64,000 bases of DNA from an uncultured Burkholderiales bacterium (GTDB lineage Bacteria; Pseudomonadota; Gammaproteobacteria; Burkholderiales; Burkholderiaceae_C). The position numbers were made by a program, and so were the translations under genes. Position 1 is the first letter of the stretch; every line of letters begins with the position of its first letter. Below the pieces are notes generated by a model that had not been told where the DNA came from, did not search any database, and saw only the letters and a program-made list of their open reading frames with translations. Of this stretch, positions 8,409-16,964 are shown piece after piece. The stretch lies in assembly GCA_937927685.1 (NCBI GenBank), contig CALBSC010000078.1, positions 62,001 through 126,000 on the forward strand. The letters run 5' to 3'.

Positions 8409-10069
8409 CCGCAGCGCTGGATACCGATGTATTGATTGTGGGCGCGGGTCCCGTGGGTATGACCCTGGCCTTGTGCCTGGCGCAACGTCGGGTGCGATGC
8501 ACCGTGGTGGAAATGAAGGCGGCTGATGCGCCAACGGAAGTCAAGTGCAATCACATTTCGGCTCGCAGTATGGAAATTTACCGTCGTCTGGGCGTCGCCG
8601 ACGATCTGCGTGCGAGTGGTCTGCCGGACGATTACCCGCATGACGTGTCGTACCGAACCAGCACGGTGGGGCAGGAAATCACCCGCATTCACATTCCCGG
8701 TCGACTGACGCGCCTGACCGATCACACCGGTCCCGATGGTTGGTGGCCCACCCCCGAACCGCCGCATCGACTGAACCAACGGTACATTGAACCCATTCTG
8801 GCCCGCCATGTGCGGCAGCAACCGCTGATTCAATGCCTGTATCAGCACCAGGTGATCGAAGTTCAGCAGAGCGACGAGGAAGCCCGGGTCCGTTGCACTG
8901 TGCTGAGCAACGGATCCACGGTCACCCTGCGGGCACGCTATGTCGTGGGGTGCGATGGGGGTCGCTCGCTGGTGCGCAAATCCATAGGGGCTCAACTGGT
9001 AGGCGATGAGGTGGTTCAGCGCGTGCAAAGCACCTGTGTGCGAGCGCCGGGTTTGATCGCGCAGTTGAAAGCGCCGCCGGCCTGGGCCATGTTCACCGTC
9101 AATCCTCGTCGCAGCGGCAATGTGTATGCCATTGATGGTCGTGAGACCTGGCTGATTCACAATTACTTGCGTGATCATGAGGCCGATTTTGATGCGGTGG
9201 ATCGCGACTGGGCCATTCGAACCATCCTCGGCGTGGGTCCAGAGTTTCAATACGAACTGCTGAGCAAGGAAGACTGGATTGGACGTCGCCTGGTGGCGGA
9301 CAAGTTACGACAGGGACGGGTGCTCATCACCGGCGATGCAGCCCATCTGTGGGTGCCGTATGCAGGTTATGGCATGAATGCCGGCATTGCGGATGCGGAC
9401 AACCTGGCCTGGCACTTGGCAGCGCAATTTGAGGGTTGGGCCACTCCTGCGGCGCTTGACGCCTATGAGCGCGAGCGCCATCCCATCACCGAACAGGTTT
9501 CACACTTTGCCATGAACCATGCGCATGCCATGAGCCAGCGCCGGCGTGCCATCCCTGCGGATATTGAGGACGCAGGAGACGCCGGAGAAGCCTCACGGCG
9601 CAACTTCGGTCAGGACTTGTATGAACTCAATGTGCAGCAGTATTGCTGCGCGGGCTTGAATTTTGGCTACTACTACGATGCATCACCGGTGATGGTGTAC
9701 GACGACGTCGACGCGCCGGCTTACAGCATGGGCAGTTTCACCCCCTCGACGGTGCCCGGTTGTCGAGCGCCGCATCTTTGGTTATCGGAGGGGGTGTCCT
9801 TGCTGGATGCATTGGGAGTGGGCTATACCCTGCTGTGCTCACCCCAAGCCAGCTCCGAGCAAACGGCGATGATGCAACAGGCCATGCAAACAGCCCGGGT
9901 GCCATTGACCGTGCTGGTGATGGATGACCGGATCGCCTGGCCTGCCGAGTACCGGCACACCTGGCATTTGATCCGGCAAGACAGTCATGTGGTCTGGCGC
10001 GGCGATCATCTCTCACCAGACGCGGCGTACTCCGTTGTGGCGTGCTTGCGCGGCGCAGCGCAAGCTTGA
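8405..10069 (+). CDS. FAD-dependent oxidoreductase, PheA/MhpA-type hydroxylase
   Basis: A 554-residue flavoprotein of the larger class A subgroup that includes 3-(3-hydroxyphenyl)propionate hydroxylase and phenol 2-monooxygenase. Seen motifs are GAGPVG at the N-terminus, the DG-type segment GCDGGRS and the GD motif ITGDAAHLWVP followed by GYGMNAGIADADNLAWHL. The C-terminal ~150 residues form the extra thioredoxin-like domain typical of this subgroup. The ATG overlaps the stop of the preceding gene. It probably hydroxylates a phenolic intermediate ahead of ring opening, but no ring-cleavage gene is in this window. Confidence 0.88.
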   Translation: MTAALDTDVLIVGAGPVGMTLALCLAQRRVRCTVVEMKAADAPTEVKCNHISARSMEIYRRLGVADDLRASGLPDDYPHDVSYRTSTVGQEITRIHIPGRLTRLTDHTGPDGWWPTPEPPHRLNQRYIEPILARHVRQQPLIQCLYQHQVIEVQQSDEEARVRCTVLSNGSTVTLRARYVVGCDGGRSLVRKSIGAQLVGDEVVQRVQSTCVRAPGLIAQLKAPPAWAMFTVNPRRSGNVYAIDGRETWLIHNYLRDHEADFDAVDRDWAIRTILGVGPEFQYELLSKEDWIGRRLVADKLRQGRVLITGDAAHLWVPYAGYGMNAGIADADNLAWHLAAQFEGWATPAALDAYERERHPITEQVSHFAMNHAHAMSQRRRAIPADIEDAGDAGEASRRNFGQDLYELNVQQYCCAGLNFGYYYDASPVMVYDDVDAPAYSMGSFTPSTVPGCRAPHLWLSEGVSLLDALGVGYTLLCSPQASSEQTAMMQQAMQTARVPLTVLVMDDRIAWPAEYRHTWHLIRQDSHVVWRGDHLSPDAAYSVVACLRGAAQA

Positions 10070-10105
10070 GAGGACGGCCGGATGACCGCGACTGACATCG
10101 CTGGA

Positions 10106-10120
10106 CCTGGCTCGGCCAGG
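10106..10120. terminator. Hairpin between convergent genes
   Basis: CCTGGC-TCG-GCCAGG is a perfect 6-bp stem with a 3-nt loop in the 81-bp gap between convergent stops at 10069 and 10151. There is no T-tract, so it is a structural candidate only. Confidence 0.3.
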
Positions 10121-10150
10121 AGCGGGATCATGGCTGCGCAGACGAGCGGA

Positions 10151-11125
10151 TCATTCGGCGCGGATGCCTTGTTCTTTGACCACCTTGGCCCAGCGATCCG
10201 CGTCCCGGCGCACGAGTTGCGCAAATTCCTGGGGTGTGCTGCCGCGCGGATCCATCCCCTGGGACAGGAAGGCCTTTTTGACGTCATCACCGGTGAGCAA
10301 CTGATTGATCTCGCGGTTGAACAGCTGGATCACGTCGGGGGGAGTGCCTTTGGGCGCAAAGATGCCGAACCACATATCGACATTGACGTCGCCGAGTTGC
10401 TGTTCCGCGACAGTGGGCAATTCAGGCAGCAGGGGATGACGCTTGTTGCTGCCAATCGCCAACGCCGTCAGGCGACCGGAACGGATGTGTGGCAAGGCCA
10501 CATGAATGGGCAGAAACATGGCGTCGACCTGACCACCCAGCAAATCGGTGACCGCCGGGCCTGTGCCCCGGTACGGGATGTGGGTCAGAAAAATTCGGGC
10601 GGTGTTCTTGAGCAACTCCATGGCCAGGTGGTGAGGCGTTCCCACACCCGGGGACGCGTAATTGATTTTGCCTGGCTGACGACGAGCAGTTTGAGCCAGT
10701 TCGCTGGCACTGCGCAAGACCGAGTTGGGGTGCGTGACGAGCAGCAACTGGCCCCAACTGGTCTGGCTGATGGGCTCGAGGTCTTGCACCGGATCAAAGG
10801 ACAACTGCGGGTAGAGGCTTCGGTTCATCACCAGTGTGTTGACGCTCACCAGCAGGGTGGAGCCATCTGGTGTTGCGCGCACCACGGCCTCCGTGCCAAT
10901 GTTGCCCGAGGCGCCCACCCGGTTTTCCACCACCACGGGGCGGTTCAGTCGTTCCGACAGCTTGGGTCCCAGGGTTCGTGCAATCAGGTCGATGCCTGTG
11001 CCCGGTGTGAACGGCACCATCAGACGCAAGGGCGCACCGGTGGGCTGAGCGCGTGTCATGCCAGTGCCAGCGCTGCTGGCCAGCAGCGCCAGGAGGTGAC
11101 GTCGGGAAATCGCAGGGCAACGCAT
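10151..11125 (-). CDS. Bug-family (TTT) substrate-binding protein with Tat-like signal
   Basis: A 324-residue periplasmic receptor of the TctC/Bug family. The N-terminus has an SRRHLLALLA segment resembling a twin-arginine signal, then the family motifs LMVPFTPGTGIDLIAR, VENRVGASGNIG and TPDGSTLL. The start is set at ATG 11125 so that the signal peptide begins the protein; ATG 11167 would add 14 residues. It is the only gene on the minus strand in this part, is convergent to the flavoprotein at 8405 and divergent from the MarR gene, which may control it. Confidence 0.88.
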   Translation of the reverse strand: MRCPAISRRHLLALLASSAGTGMTRAQPTGAPLRLMVPFTPGTGIDLIARTLGPKLSERLNRPVVVENRVGASGNIGTEAVVRATPDGSTLLVSVNTLVMNRSLYPQLSFDPVQDLEPISQTSWGQLLLVTHPNSVLRSASELAQTARRQPGKINYASPGVGTPHHLAMELLKNTARIFLTHIPYRGTGPAVTDLLGGQVDAMFLPIHVALPHIRSGRLTALAIGSNKRHPLLPELPTVAEQQLGDVNVDMWFGIFAPKGTPPDVIQLFNREINQLLTGDDVKKAFLSQGMDPRGSTPQEFAQLVRRDADRWAKVVKEQGIRAE

Positions 11126-11201
11126 GGTGTGTATCGTGGCAATGAAAAATGCAATTATCAGAGCCAACGCCCCTGTGCGGGCTACCGGGAATCCCTAGCT
11201 C

Positions 11202-11663
11202 ATGACCACTGACGGCTTGTACGAACGGCCCGGATTTCTGCTGCGACGCTCGCACCAGATCTCGGTCTCGATTTTTGAGCGGGCCTGCGCGGACCTGTCT
11301 CTTACACCGGCGCAGTACGGCGTTCTGAGTATTGTGGATGCGCAGCCCGCCATTGATCAGACACGTTTGGCCAGGGCGCTGGCATTGGATAAGGTGACCG
11401 TACAGCGCGTCTTGAAGGGTTTGCAGGCGCGGGGTTTGTGCGTTCGAGAACCAGCCGCACCGGGCCGTCGACAGATGGCCGTCACCCTCACCACGGCGGG
11501 TCGTGCACTGCTGCAGCAGGCGCGAATGCCCGTACAGCAGGCCTATCGGGAATTGTTGTCGCCCTTCAGCGAAGCCGAGCAGGCCACGCTGGTGGCTTTG
11601 CTGCAGCGGTTGACTGAGGTCCTGGAGCGAGAGGCGCGCTCAAGCTTTGTGCCAATTGACTAA
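11202..11663 (+). CDS. MarR family transcriptional regulator
   Basis: A 153-residue winged-helix regulator. The helix-turn-helix region is about residues 45-75 (QTRLARALALDKVTVQRVLKGL pattern) and is followed by the wing with AAPGRRQMAV. MarR proteins usually repress a neighbouring operon and release DNA on binding a phenolic ligand. It is divergent from the Bug receptor at 10151 with a 76-bp gap, a typical arrangement for autoregulation. Its stop codon overlaps that of the convergent IclR gene (CTAA at 11660-11663). Confidence 0.9.
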   Translation: MTTDGLYERPGFLLRRSHQISVSIFERACADLSLTPAQYGVLSIVDAQPAIDQTRLARALALDKVTVQRVLKGLQARGLCVREPAAPGRRQMAVTLTTAGRALLQQARMPVQQAYRELLSPFSEAEQATLVALLQRLTEVLEREARSSFVPID

Positions 11664-12415
11664 GGCCTGAAACCCAACAATCCCGACAATTCCTGCGACT
11701 CGGTCTTCAGCAGTTGGGCGGTGCGTTTACAAGCACTGTCATTGAGACGTATTTCCGGACCAAACACGCCGATGGAGCCGGCTACTTTGCCATATTGGTT
11801 AAAAAAAGGCACGGCGACCGCCACCGCGCCCGGGATCAATTCATGATGACTGCTGGCATACCCGCGCTTGCGGGTAGCCGACAACTCGCTGTCCAGAATT
11901 TTTAAATCTACCCCCGTGCCGCGCGTAAAGGCCTTCATCTCTTCGGATGTGACTTCCAAATAGGCCAGGATGGCGCGGCCGGTGGCGCCCCGAACGATGC
12001 GCTCCGTATAACCCACACCCCGTTTGAAGTTCAGGGGCTGGGGGCTGGGCAGTTCAGCCACGCACAAGCGGTTTTCGCCTTGAACCACAAACAGGGCGAC
12101 GGTTTCACGTGTTTGATGCCAGATGCGGCGCAGGACAGGTTCGGCCAACGCACTGATGTCAAAACTGGCTGTCCACACATGGGCCAGTCGGGCCACAGAC
12201 GGGCCGAGACGGAATCTTTGCGGCTCCCCGACCGATACCAGAAAGCCACTTTCCTGCAAGGTGTAGATCAAGCGGTAGAGCGTTGGGCGCGACAAATCCA
12301 CTCGCCTGAGCAAATCGGCGGGAGACAGTTCAATGTCGCTGGGCGTGAAGGCCAGCAAGATATCCAAAGCGCGGGCGACGGCGCGGACATGGTCAGATTT
12401 TTCAGCTCGTGACAT
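11660..12415 (-). CDS. IclR family transcriptional regulator
   Basis: A 251-residue IclR-type regulator. It has an N-terminal winged helix (about residues 10-70, with LSRPTLYRLIYTLQ recognition region) and a C-terminal effector domain with the family's TGRAILAYL segment. ATG 12415 (MSRAEKSDH) is preferred over upstream in-frame codons that would extend over the operator repeats. It is divergent from the paired Bug receptors at 12625, and the intergenic region carries repeated GGACA half-sites, so it likely controls both itself and the receptors. Confidence 0.9.
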   Translation of the reverse strand: MSRAEKSDHVRAVARALDILLAFTPSDIELSPADLLRRVDLSRPTLYRLIYTLQESGFLVSVGEPQRFRLGPSVARLAHVWTASFDISALAEPVLRRIWHQTRETVALFVVQGENRLCVAELPSPQPLNFKRGVGYTERIVRGATGRAILAYLEVTSEEMKAFTRGTGVDLKILDSELSATRKRGYASSHHELIPGAVAVAVPFFNQYGKVAGSIGVFGPEIRLNDSACKRTAQLLKTESQELSGLLGFRP

Positions 12416-12419
12416 AGAG

Positions 12420-12458
12420 ATTTTGTCCCATGAAATATATCCGCCTGATGGACAAAAT
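12420..12458. promoter_or_regulatory. Candidate IclR operator, inverted repeat 1
   Basis: ATTTTGTCC (12420-12428) and GGACAAAAT (12450-12458) form a perfect 9-bp inverted repeat with 21 bp between the arms, immediately upstream of the IclR start at 12415. The right arm is also part of a 16-bp direct repeat (see 12501-12516). Confidence 0.55.
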
Positions 12459-12500
12459 ATCAAACTATTAAAAATTAGCCGCATTTATTTGTCCGCATAG

Positions 12501-12516
12501 TGGACAGGATATCAAA
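12501..12516 (+). promoter_or_regulatory. Candidate IclR operator, second direct repeat
   Basis: TGGACAGGATATCAAA repeats TGGACAAAATATCAAA at 12449-12464 with 14 of 16 identities. The copies are 52 bp apart, close to five helical turns. TTTGTCC at 12488-12494 adds an inverted half-site. This copy ends 3 bp before the -35 element of the promoter at 12520, which suits an activator or co-operative site. Confidence 0.55.
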
Positions 12517-12519
12517 TAT

Positions 12520-12549
12520 TTGACTTGCATCAAGCGGGATGCCTAGAAT
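12520..12549 (+). promoter_or_regulatory. Sigma70-type promoter for the paired Bug receptors
   Basis: TTGACT (12520-12525) and TAGAAT (12544-12549) are spaced by 18 bp, both with five of six consensus matches. The Bug gene start is about 75 bp downstream. Confidence 0.6.
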
Positions 12550-12624
12550 CGGCACGTAACGGCCGTGACCTTGTTGATGGCTTGAATGTGTCAACACAGT
12601 CGATTTACAACAATGGTGAGTTCC

Positions 12625-13608
12625 ATGACTTCATGCTGGCGTCTGGTTGGTTGGATAGGACTGTGCGTGGCGCTGGTGAGCCACGCAGTCGCTGACACTT
12701 ACCCCGTTAAATCGATCACGCTGATCGTGCCATTTGCTCCGGGCGCATCAGCCGATGGCATTGCGCGGCTGGTGGGCAAAGAGCTGAGCCTGGCACTGGG
12801 GCAGGCCGTGGTGGTCGAAAACAAGGCGGGTGCTGGCGGTGCACTGGGACTCATCTCAGTGGCCAAGGCAGCACCCGATGGCTACACCATCGGTTTGGGG
12901 GCCACAGGAGCCATTGCTGTGAATCCCCACCTTCCCGACGCCCCTCCCCTGAATCCGCAAAAAGATTTGCTCGCGCTGAGCAAATTGGCTGATATTCCAC
13001 TGGTATTTGTAGCATCGGCATCCAGTGGCTTTGGCAATGTGCAGTCCGTGCTGCGCGAGGCCCGACGCAATCCTTCCGGGATCTCGTGTGCCAACTCGGG
13101 TCAGTACACCTCCCAGCACTTGGCGGCCGAACTGTTGGCCAGTCTTTCTCAATCCCGTCTTGTGGCCGTGCCCTACCGCGGGAGTGGACCGGCAGTCACG
13201 GACGTTCTGGGCGGCAATGTGCCAACCGCCATGGTGGATTTGACTTCCGCATATCCCCACATCAAGTCGGGCAAGCTCGTGGCTCTGGGCGTGACCAGTA
13301 TGCGTCGCAGTAAGGTGGCGCCCGAAATTCCAACCTTGGCGGAAGAAGGTGTTAACGGTTATTCCGCGCCTGGGTGGATGGGTTTGTTTTTGCCTGCGAA
13401 AACACCGGCTGATGTGCACGCCCGCTTGAGTACAGCCATGGCGGCCATCATGGCCATGCCGCATGTACAGGCGCAGATCATTGGCATGGCGGCTGAACCG
13501 GCCCATCTGGATGGCCCCGGTTTTGCAACCTTCATCGCAACCGAGTCAAAAAAATGGGCGGGCGTGATTGAGCGCCTGGCCCGTCCCCAGTCAGGGCCCG
13601 AGCGATGA
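12625..13608 (+). CDS. Bug-family (TTT) substrate-binding protein
   Basis: A 327-residue periplasmic receptor. A signal peptide with a hydrophobic core (GWIGLCVALVSHAVA) is followed by ITLIVPFAPGASADGIAR, VENKAGAGGALG and PDGYTIG, the usual Bug motifs. ATG 12625 has GGTGAG upstream; ATGs at 12613 and 12586 are alternatives. It overlaps the next receptor by ATGA, so two Bug proteins are made from one message, controlled by the divergent IclR regulator. Confidence 0.9.
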   Translation: MTSCWRLVGWIGLCVALVSHAVADTYPVKSITLIVPFAPGASADGIARLVGKELSLALGQAVVVENKAGAGGALGLISVAKAAPDGYTIGLGATGAIAVNPHLPDAPPLNPQKDLLALSKLADIPLVFVASASSGFGNVQSVLREARRNPSGISCANSGQYTSQHLAAELLASLSQSRLVAVPYRGSGPAVTDVLGGNVPTAMVDLTSAYPHIKSGKLVALGVTSMRRSKVAPEIPTLAEEGVNGYSAPGWMGLFLPAKTPADVHARLSTAMAAIMAMPHVQAQIIGMAAEPAHLDGPGFATFIATESKKWAGVIERLARPQSGPER

Positions 13609-14582
13609 ACCGGTCGTTGTCCCGTTTGCTCTGTGGGCTGATTGCACTGGTCGGATTCGTGTTGTGCCCCGCCTGGTCTCAGGAGTGGTCGCCCACTCGA
13701 CCCATCAAAATCGTGGTTCCCATCGTGGGCAGTACCAATGACACGATCGCGCGTCTGGTTGCGCCTCGGTTGCAGGAAGCCCTGGGTCAACCGGTGGTGG
13801 TGGAAAACAAGCCTGGCGCTGGCGGCAACATCGGGACCGAGTTCGTGGCGCGTGCGCCGTCTGACGGCCACACAATGATGGTGGGATACAACGGACCATT
13901 GGCGATCAACATCTCGTTGTTCGAGAAGATGACTTTTGACCCGCAAAAGGACCTGACGCCCATCACACTGGCCGTGAAGTCGCCCCAATATTTGGTGACA
14001 GGCCCTTCGGCGGATTTCAAGGCCGTGGACGAGTTCATCGCCAAAGCCAAGACGGCTCCTGGGAAGTACGCTTATGCATCCATTGCCGTCGGAAGCGCTT
14101 CTCACCTCACCATGGAAATGCTCAAGCAGGCAGCAGGTTTTCAAGCCACGCACGTGCCCTACAAAGGGGCCACCCCTGCGGTGACAGATCTGCTGTCGGG
14201 TTCAGTGCAGGTTGCTTTCATGGTGCCAGGCAACGTCAAGCAGTTTGTGCAGCAAGGCCGGTTAAATTTGTTGGCCACCACGGGTGAGAAGCGGTTCCCC
14301 AGCACCCCCCACGTGCCGACCCTGATCGAACTGGGATTCAAGGACATGGAAGCCAGCGGATGGGTAGGATTTTTACTGCCCGGTGGCACCCCCCGGCCGA
14401 TTGTTGATCGATATCACAAAGAGTTGGTAAAAATTTTACGGACTCCAGAGATGATGGCCAAGATGGCCGAGATGGAGTATGAGGTCATCGCCAGCACGCC
14501 GGAGCAATTTGGGCACTGGATTCGCAGTGAGACCGCGCGCTGGGGTGCTGTCGTGAAGGCCACCGGGGCCCGGGTGGAGTGA
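13605..14582 (+). CDS. Bug-family (TTT) substrate-binding protein
   Basis: A 325-residue receptor with a signal peptide (LLCGLIALVGFVLCPAWS) and the family segments IKIVVPIVGSTNDTIAR, VENKPGAGGNIG and SDGHTMM. The opening differs from the usual PGG by IVGSTND, so the ligand loop may be different. It is translationally coupled to the preceding receptor by ATGA. The next gene is the Rieske dioxygenase alpha subunit, 205 bp downstream. Confidence 0.9.
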   Translation: MNRSLSRLLCGLIALVGFVLCPAWSQEWSPTRPIKIVVPIVGSTNDTIARLVAPRLQEALGQPVVVENKPGAGGNIGTEFVARAPSDGHTMMVGYNGPLAINISLFEKMTFDPQKDLTPITLAVKSPQYLVTGPSADFKAVDEFIAKAKTAPGKYAYASIAVGSASHLTMEMLKQAAGFQATHVPYKGATPAVTDLLSGSVQVAFMVPGNVKQFVQQGRLNLLATTGEKRFPSTPHVPTLIELGFKDMEASGWVGFLLPGGTPRPIVDRYHKELVKILRTPEMMAKMAEMEYEVIASTPEQFGHWIRSETARWGAVVKATGARVE

Positions 14583-14740
14583 GGTTTGCCAACCCCACGC
14601 CATTCATCGCCGATTGACAGCGGGTGCCTCTCATCCTCGGTGCATGTCGCTGGGTGTGCGGATGCAGACAGGTCCCGGCAGTGTCACCGGCATTGGTTGG
14701 ACCGGTCCGCCCTGTTTCCAGGGTCGCGGACCTGAAGACA

Positions 14741-14753
14741 ACAGAAATTCTGT
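14741..14753. promoter_or_regulatory. Palindromic operator candidate upstream of the dioxygenase
   Basis: ACAGAA-A-TTCTGT is a perfect 13-bp palindrome 34 bp before the dioxygenase alpha start. GGACCGGTCC (14699-14708) is a second shorter palindrome. The interval 14583-14787 otherwise holds no gene. Confidence 0.4.
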
Positions 14754-14787
14754 AAGAACGTTTTGACTGATTATTTTCGAGAGCGCC

Positions 14788-16155
14788 ATGATCCCCATTG
14801 CCCCTGAATCCCGCTACAACGCCATGATCAATTTGCGAGAAGGCAAGATCAGCCGCGAGATTTTTTCCAGTCGGGAAATCTATGAGGAAGAACTGGAAAA
14901 AGTCTTCACACGTGCCTGGCTGTTTGTCGGGCACGAGAGCCAGATCCCCAATCCCGGCGATTTTTTTGCCTCGCGCATGGGTGCGGAATCGGTCATCCTC
15001 GCGCGTGACAAGCAAAAAAAAGTCCATGTCTTTTTGAATTCGTGTCGCCACCGCGGCATGAAAGTGTGTCAGTACGACCATGGCAATACCCAACTGTTCA
15101 CATGTCCGTACCACAGCTGGAGCTACACGACAGAGGGAAAATTGTTTGGTGTTCCTCAGTTTAAAAATTTGTATGAAGGGTGTCTGGACAAGGACGAGTG
15201 GTCGCTGATCGAAGTGCCGAAGATGGAAACCTACAAGGGCACGGTGTGGGCGTCCTGGGACCAGGATGCGCCAGACCTGATGGCCTACCTGGGCGACGCG
15301 CGTGCGCATCTGGACCTGGCGCTGGATTGCCGCGACGGCCGAGAGGGCGGCTCCGAGGTGCTGGTCGGGGTGCACAAATGGATCATCCCGTGCAATTGGA
15401 AATTCGCCGCTGAAAATTTTCTCGGCGACACCTACCACAATGTCAGTCACCGTTCGGTTGACCTCATTGGTATCGGCCCCAGTGCCGAAGCCGGCGTGAA
15501 AGGGCGACGAGACAACGAGATGGACAAGGCCCAACACGTCTGGGTGAACTTCCCCGCCGGCCACGGCGTGCACAGTGCCATCATGCCTGAGGGGTGGGAG
15601 TACACCAACACCTACCAGAACAATCCCATCGTGGCCGAGTATTTCCAGCACTGCCACGAGGAGCGCCGGCGTCGGATGGGTGAAGATCGTTACCGGCTTG
15701 TTCCGTTTGTCGGCACCATTTATCCGAACGTCTCGTTCCACGGCAATCAGCCTCGCAATCTGTGCGTGTGGCACCCGCATGGACCCGAGTCCACCGAGGC
15801 CTGGCGTTTCTTTCTGGTGGACGCAGATGCCCCACAGGAGGTCAAGGACTTTTTGCGTACCTACTACATGCGCTACTCGGGGCCTGCAGGCATGACCGAG
15901 CAAGATGACATGGAAAACTGGAATTACGCCACGGCGGGCAGCCGGGGCGTGATTGCCAAGCGTCACCCCTACAACTACCAGCAGTCCATGGGCAAGGTGA
16001 CCACGGATGGTCCGGTGGCGGGCAATGTCAGCCTGCAAGTGAGCGAGGAAAACCCGCGTCAGTTCTACCGCCGTTGGCGCGACTACATGCAGGGGGCGGA
16101 TTGGGACACCTTGCTGGGTCGCCGTGACTCGGGTCCTGCCAGTTTTGCCGAGTGA
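14788..16155 (+). CDS. Aromatic ring-hydroxylating dioxygenase, alpha subunit (Rieske)
   Basis: A 455-residue catalytic subunit that would add O2 to an aromatic ring or acid. The Rieske [2Fe-2S] ligands are C86 and H88 (SCRHRG) and C106 and H109 (CPYH). The mononuclear iron histidines are H217 and H221 within GDTYHNVSH, next to the bridging aspartate D214. The length fits benzoate/toluate or salicylate-type terminal oxygenases. An SDR follows at once, then the beta subunit. No ferredoxin or reductase is encoded nearby, so electrons must come from proteins made elsewhere. Confidence 0.93.
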   Translation: MIPIAPESRYNAMINLREGKISREIFSSREIYEEELEKVFTRAWLFVGHESQIPNPGDFFASRMGAESVILARDKQKKVHVFLNSCRHRGMKVCQYDHGNTQLFTCPYHSWSYTTEGKLFGVPQFKNLYEGCLDKDEWSLIEVPKMETYKGTVWASWDQDAPDLMAYLGDARAHLDLALDCRDGREGGSEVLVGVHKWIIPCNWKFAAENFLGDTYHNVSHRSVDLIGIGPSAEAGVKGRRDNEMDKAQHVWVNFPAGHGVHSAIMPEGWEYTNTYQNNPIVAEYFQHCHEERRRRMGEDRYRLVPFVGTIYPNVSFHGNQPRNLCVWHPHGPESTEAWRFFLVDADAPQEVKDFLRTYYMRYSGPAGMTEQDDMENWNYATAGSRGVIAKRHPYNYQQSMGKVTTDGPVAGNVSLQVSEENPRQFYRRWRDYMQGADWDTLLGRRDSGPASFAE

Positions 16156-16160
16156 GCAGC

Positions 16161-16964
16161 ATGAAAACCATCATCGTCAGTGGCGGCACGTATGGCCTGG
16201 GACAGTCCATCACAGTCGAACTCGCCCAGCGTGGCTATCACGTCGTGGCGTTTGGCCTGATGCAAGCCCAGGTATCGAGCACGGCGCAGGGCTGCGATGC
16301 ACTGCAAGCCGAACTCGCGGCCTGCGGATGCCGGGCTGATATCCTGGAGGCCGATGTCTCCGATGCCCGGGCCGTGGAGCGCGTGGTGGAGCATGCCTTG
16401 TCGAAAAATGGCGCCATCCATGGGTTGGTCAACAACGCAGCGATTGGTCCTCTGGGTACCGTGTTGGACACGCAGGAGGCGTTGTTCGAGCGCATCCTGG
16501 CCGTGAATCTGAAAGGCACTTACCTGGCCAGCCGTGCCGTGCTACCCCACATGATTCGAGCCGGTGGGGGTGCCATTGTCAACATCGGCTCTGGCGCCGG
16601 CTATGGCAAGCCCAACATGGCCGCCTACAGTGCCAGCAAGGCGGGTATTCTGGGCCTGTCGATGGCGATGGCCTATGACCATTTTCACGACCATGTGCGG
16701 GTCAACGTGGCCATCCCGGGTGGCGGCGGGATTGTGTCGGGCATGAGCGTGGGACGCATGGGCGGCGATACCCAGGCTTTCGTCAACAAGCCGGCCATCG
16801 GCACGGTCGCGGGCCGTCCCGCCACGGGTCGCGATCTGGCAAGGGCCGTGGCTTTTTTGCTGTCCGATGATTCCGAGGCGATCACCGGTACAGTGATCGA
16901 TGTCGGGTGTTTTGCCCATCAGGGAGGACCGATCGGTCCCAAGCCTTTCCAGGAGTTCGTATGA
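16161..16964 (+). CDS. Short-chain dehydrogenase/reductase (candidate dihydrodiol dehydrogenase)
   Basis: A 267-residue classical SDR. The cofactor motif is SGGTYGLG, a variant of TGxxxGxG. It is followed by the NNAA segment and the catalytic YSASK. The gene lies between the dioxygenase alpha and beta genes and overlaps the beta start by ATGA, so it probably rearomatises the cis-dihydrodiol made by the dioxygenase. ATG 16161 is used; a GTG at 16152 overlaps the alpha stop and would add three residues. Confidence 0.88.
   Translation: MKTIIVSGGTYGLGQSITVELAQRGYHVVAFGLMQAQVSSTAQGCDALQAELAACGCRADILEADVSDARAVERVVEHALSKNGAIHGLVNNAAIGPLGTVLDTQEALFERILAVNLKGTYLASRAVLPHMIRAGGGAIVNIGSGAGYGKPNMAAYSASKAGILGLSMAMAYDHFHDHVRVNVAIPGGGGIVSGMSVGRMGGDTQAFVNKPAIGTVAGRPATGRDLARAVAFLLSDDSEAITGTVIDVGCFAHQGGPIGPKPFQEFV

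Noticed and set aside
10082..11212. 376-residue plus-strand frame over the Bug receptor at 10151
   Set aside because: The minus strand encodes a full Bug protein with signal peptide and family motifs; the plus frame has Gln/His-rich noise.
14485..16038. 517-residue minus-strand frame over the Rieske alpha gene
   Set aside because: Antisense shadow; the plus-strand frame has complete Rieske and iron ligands.
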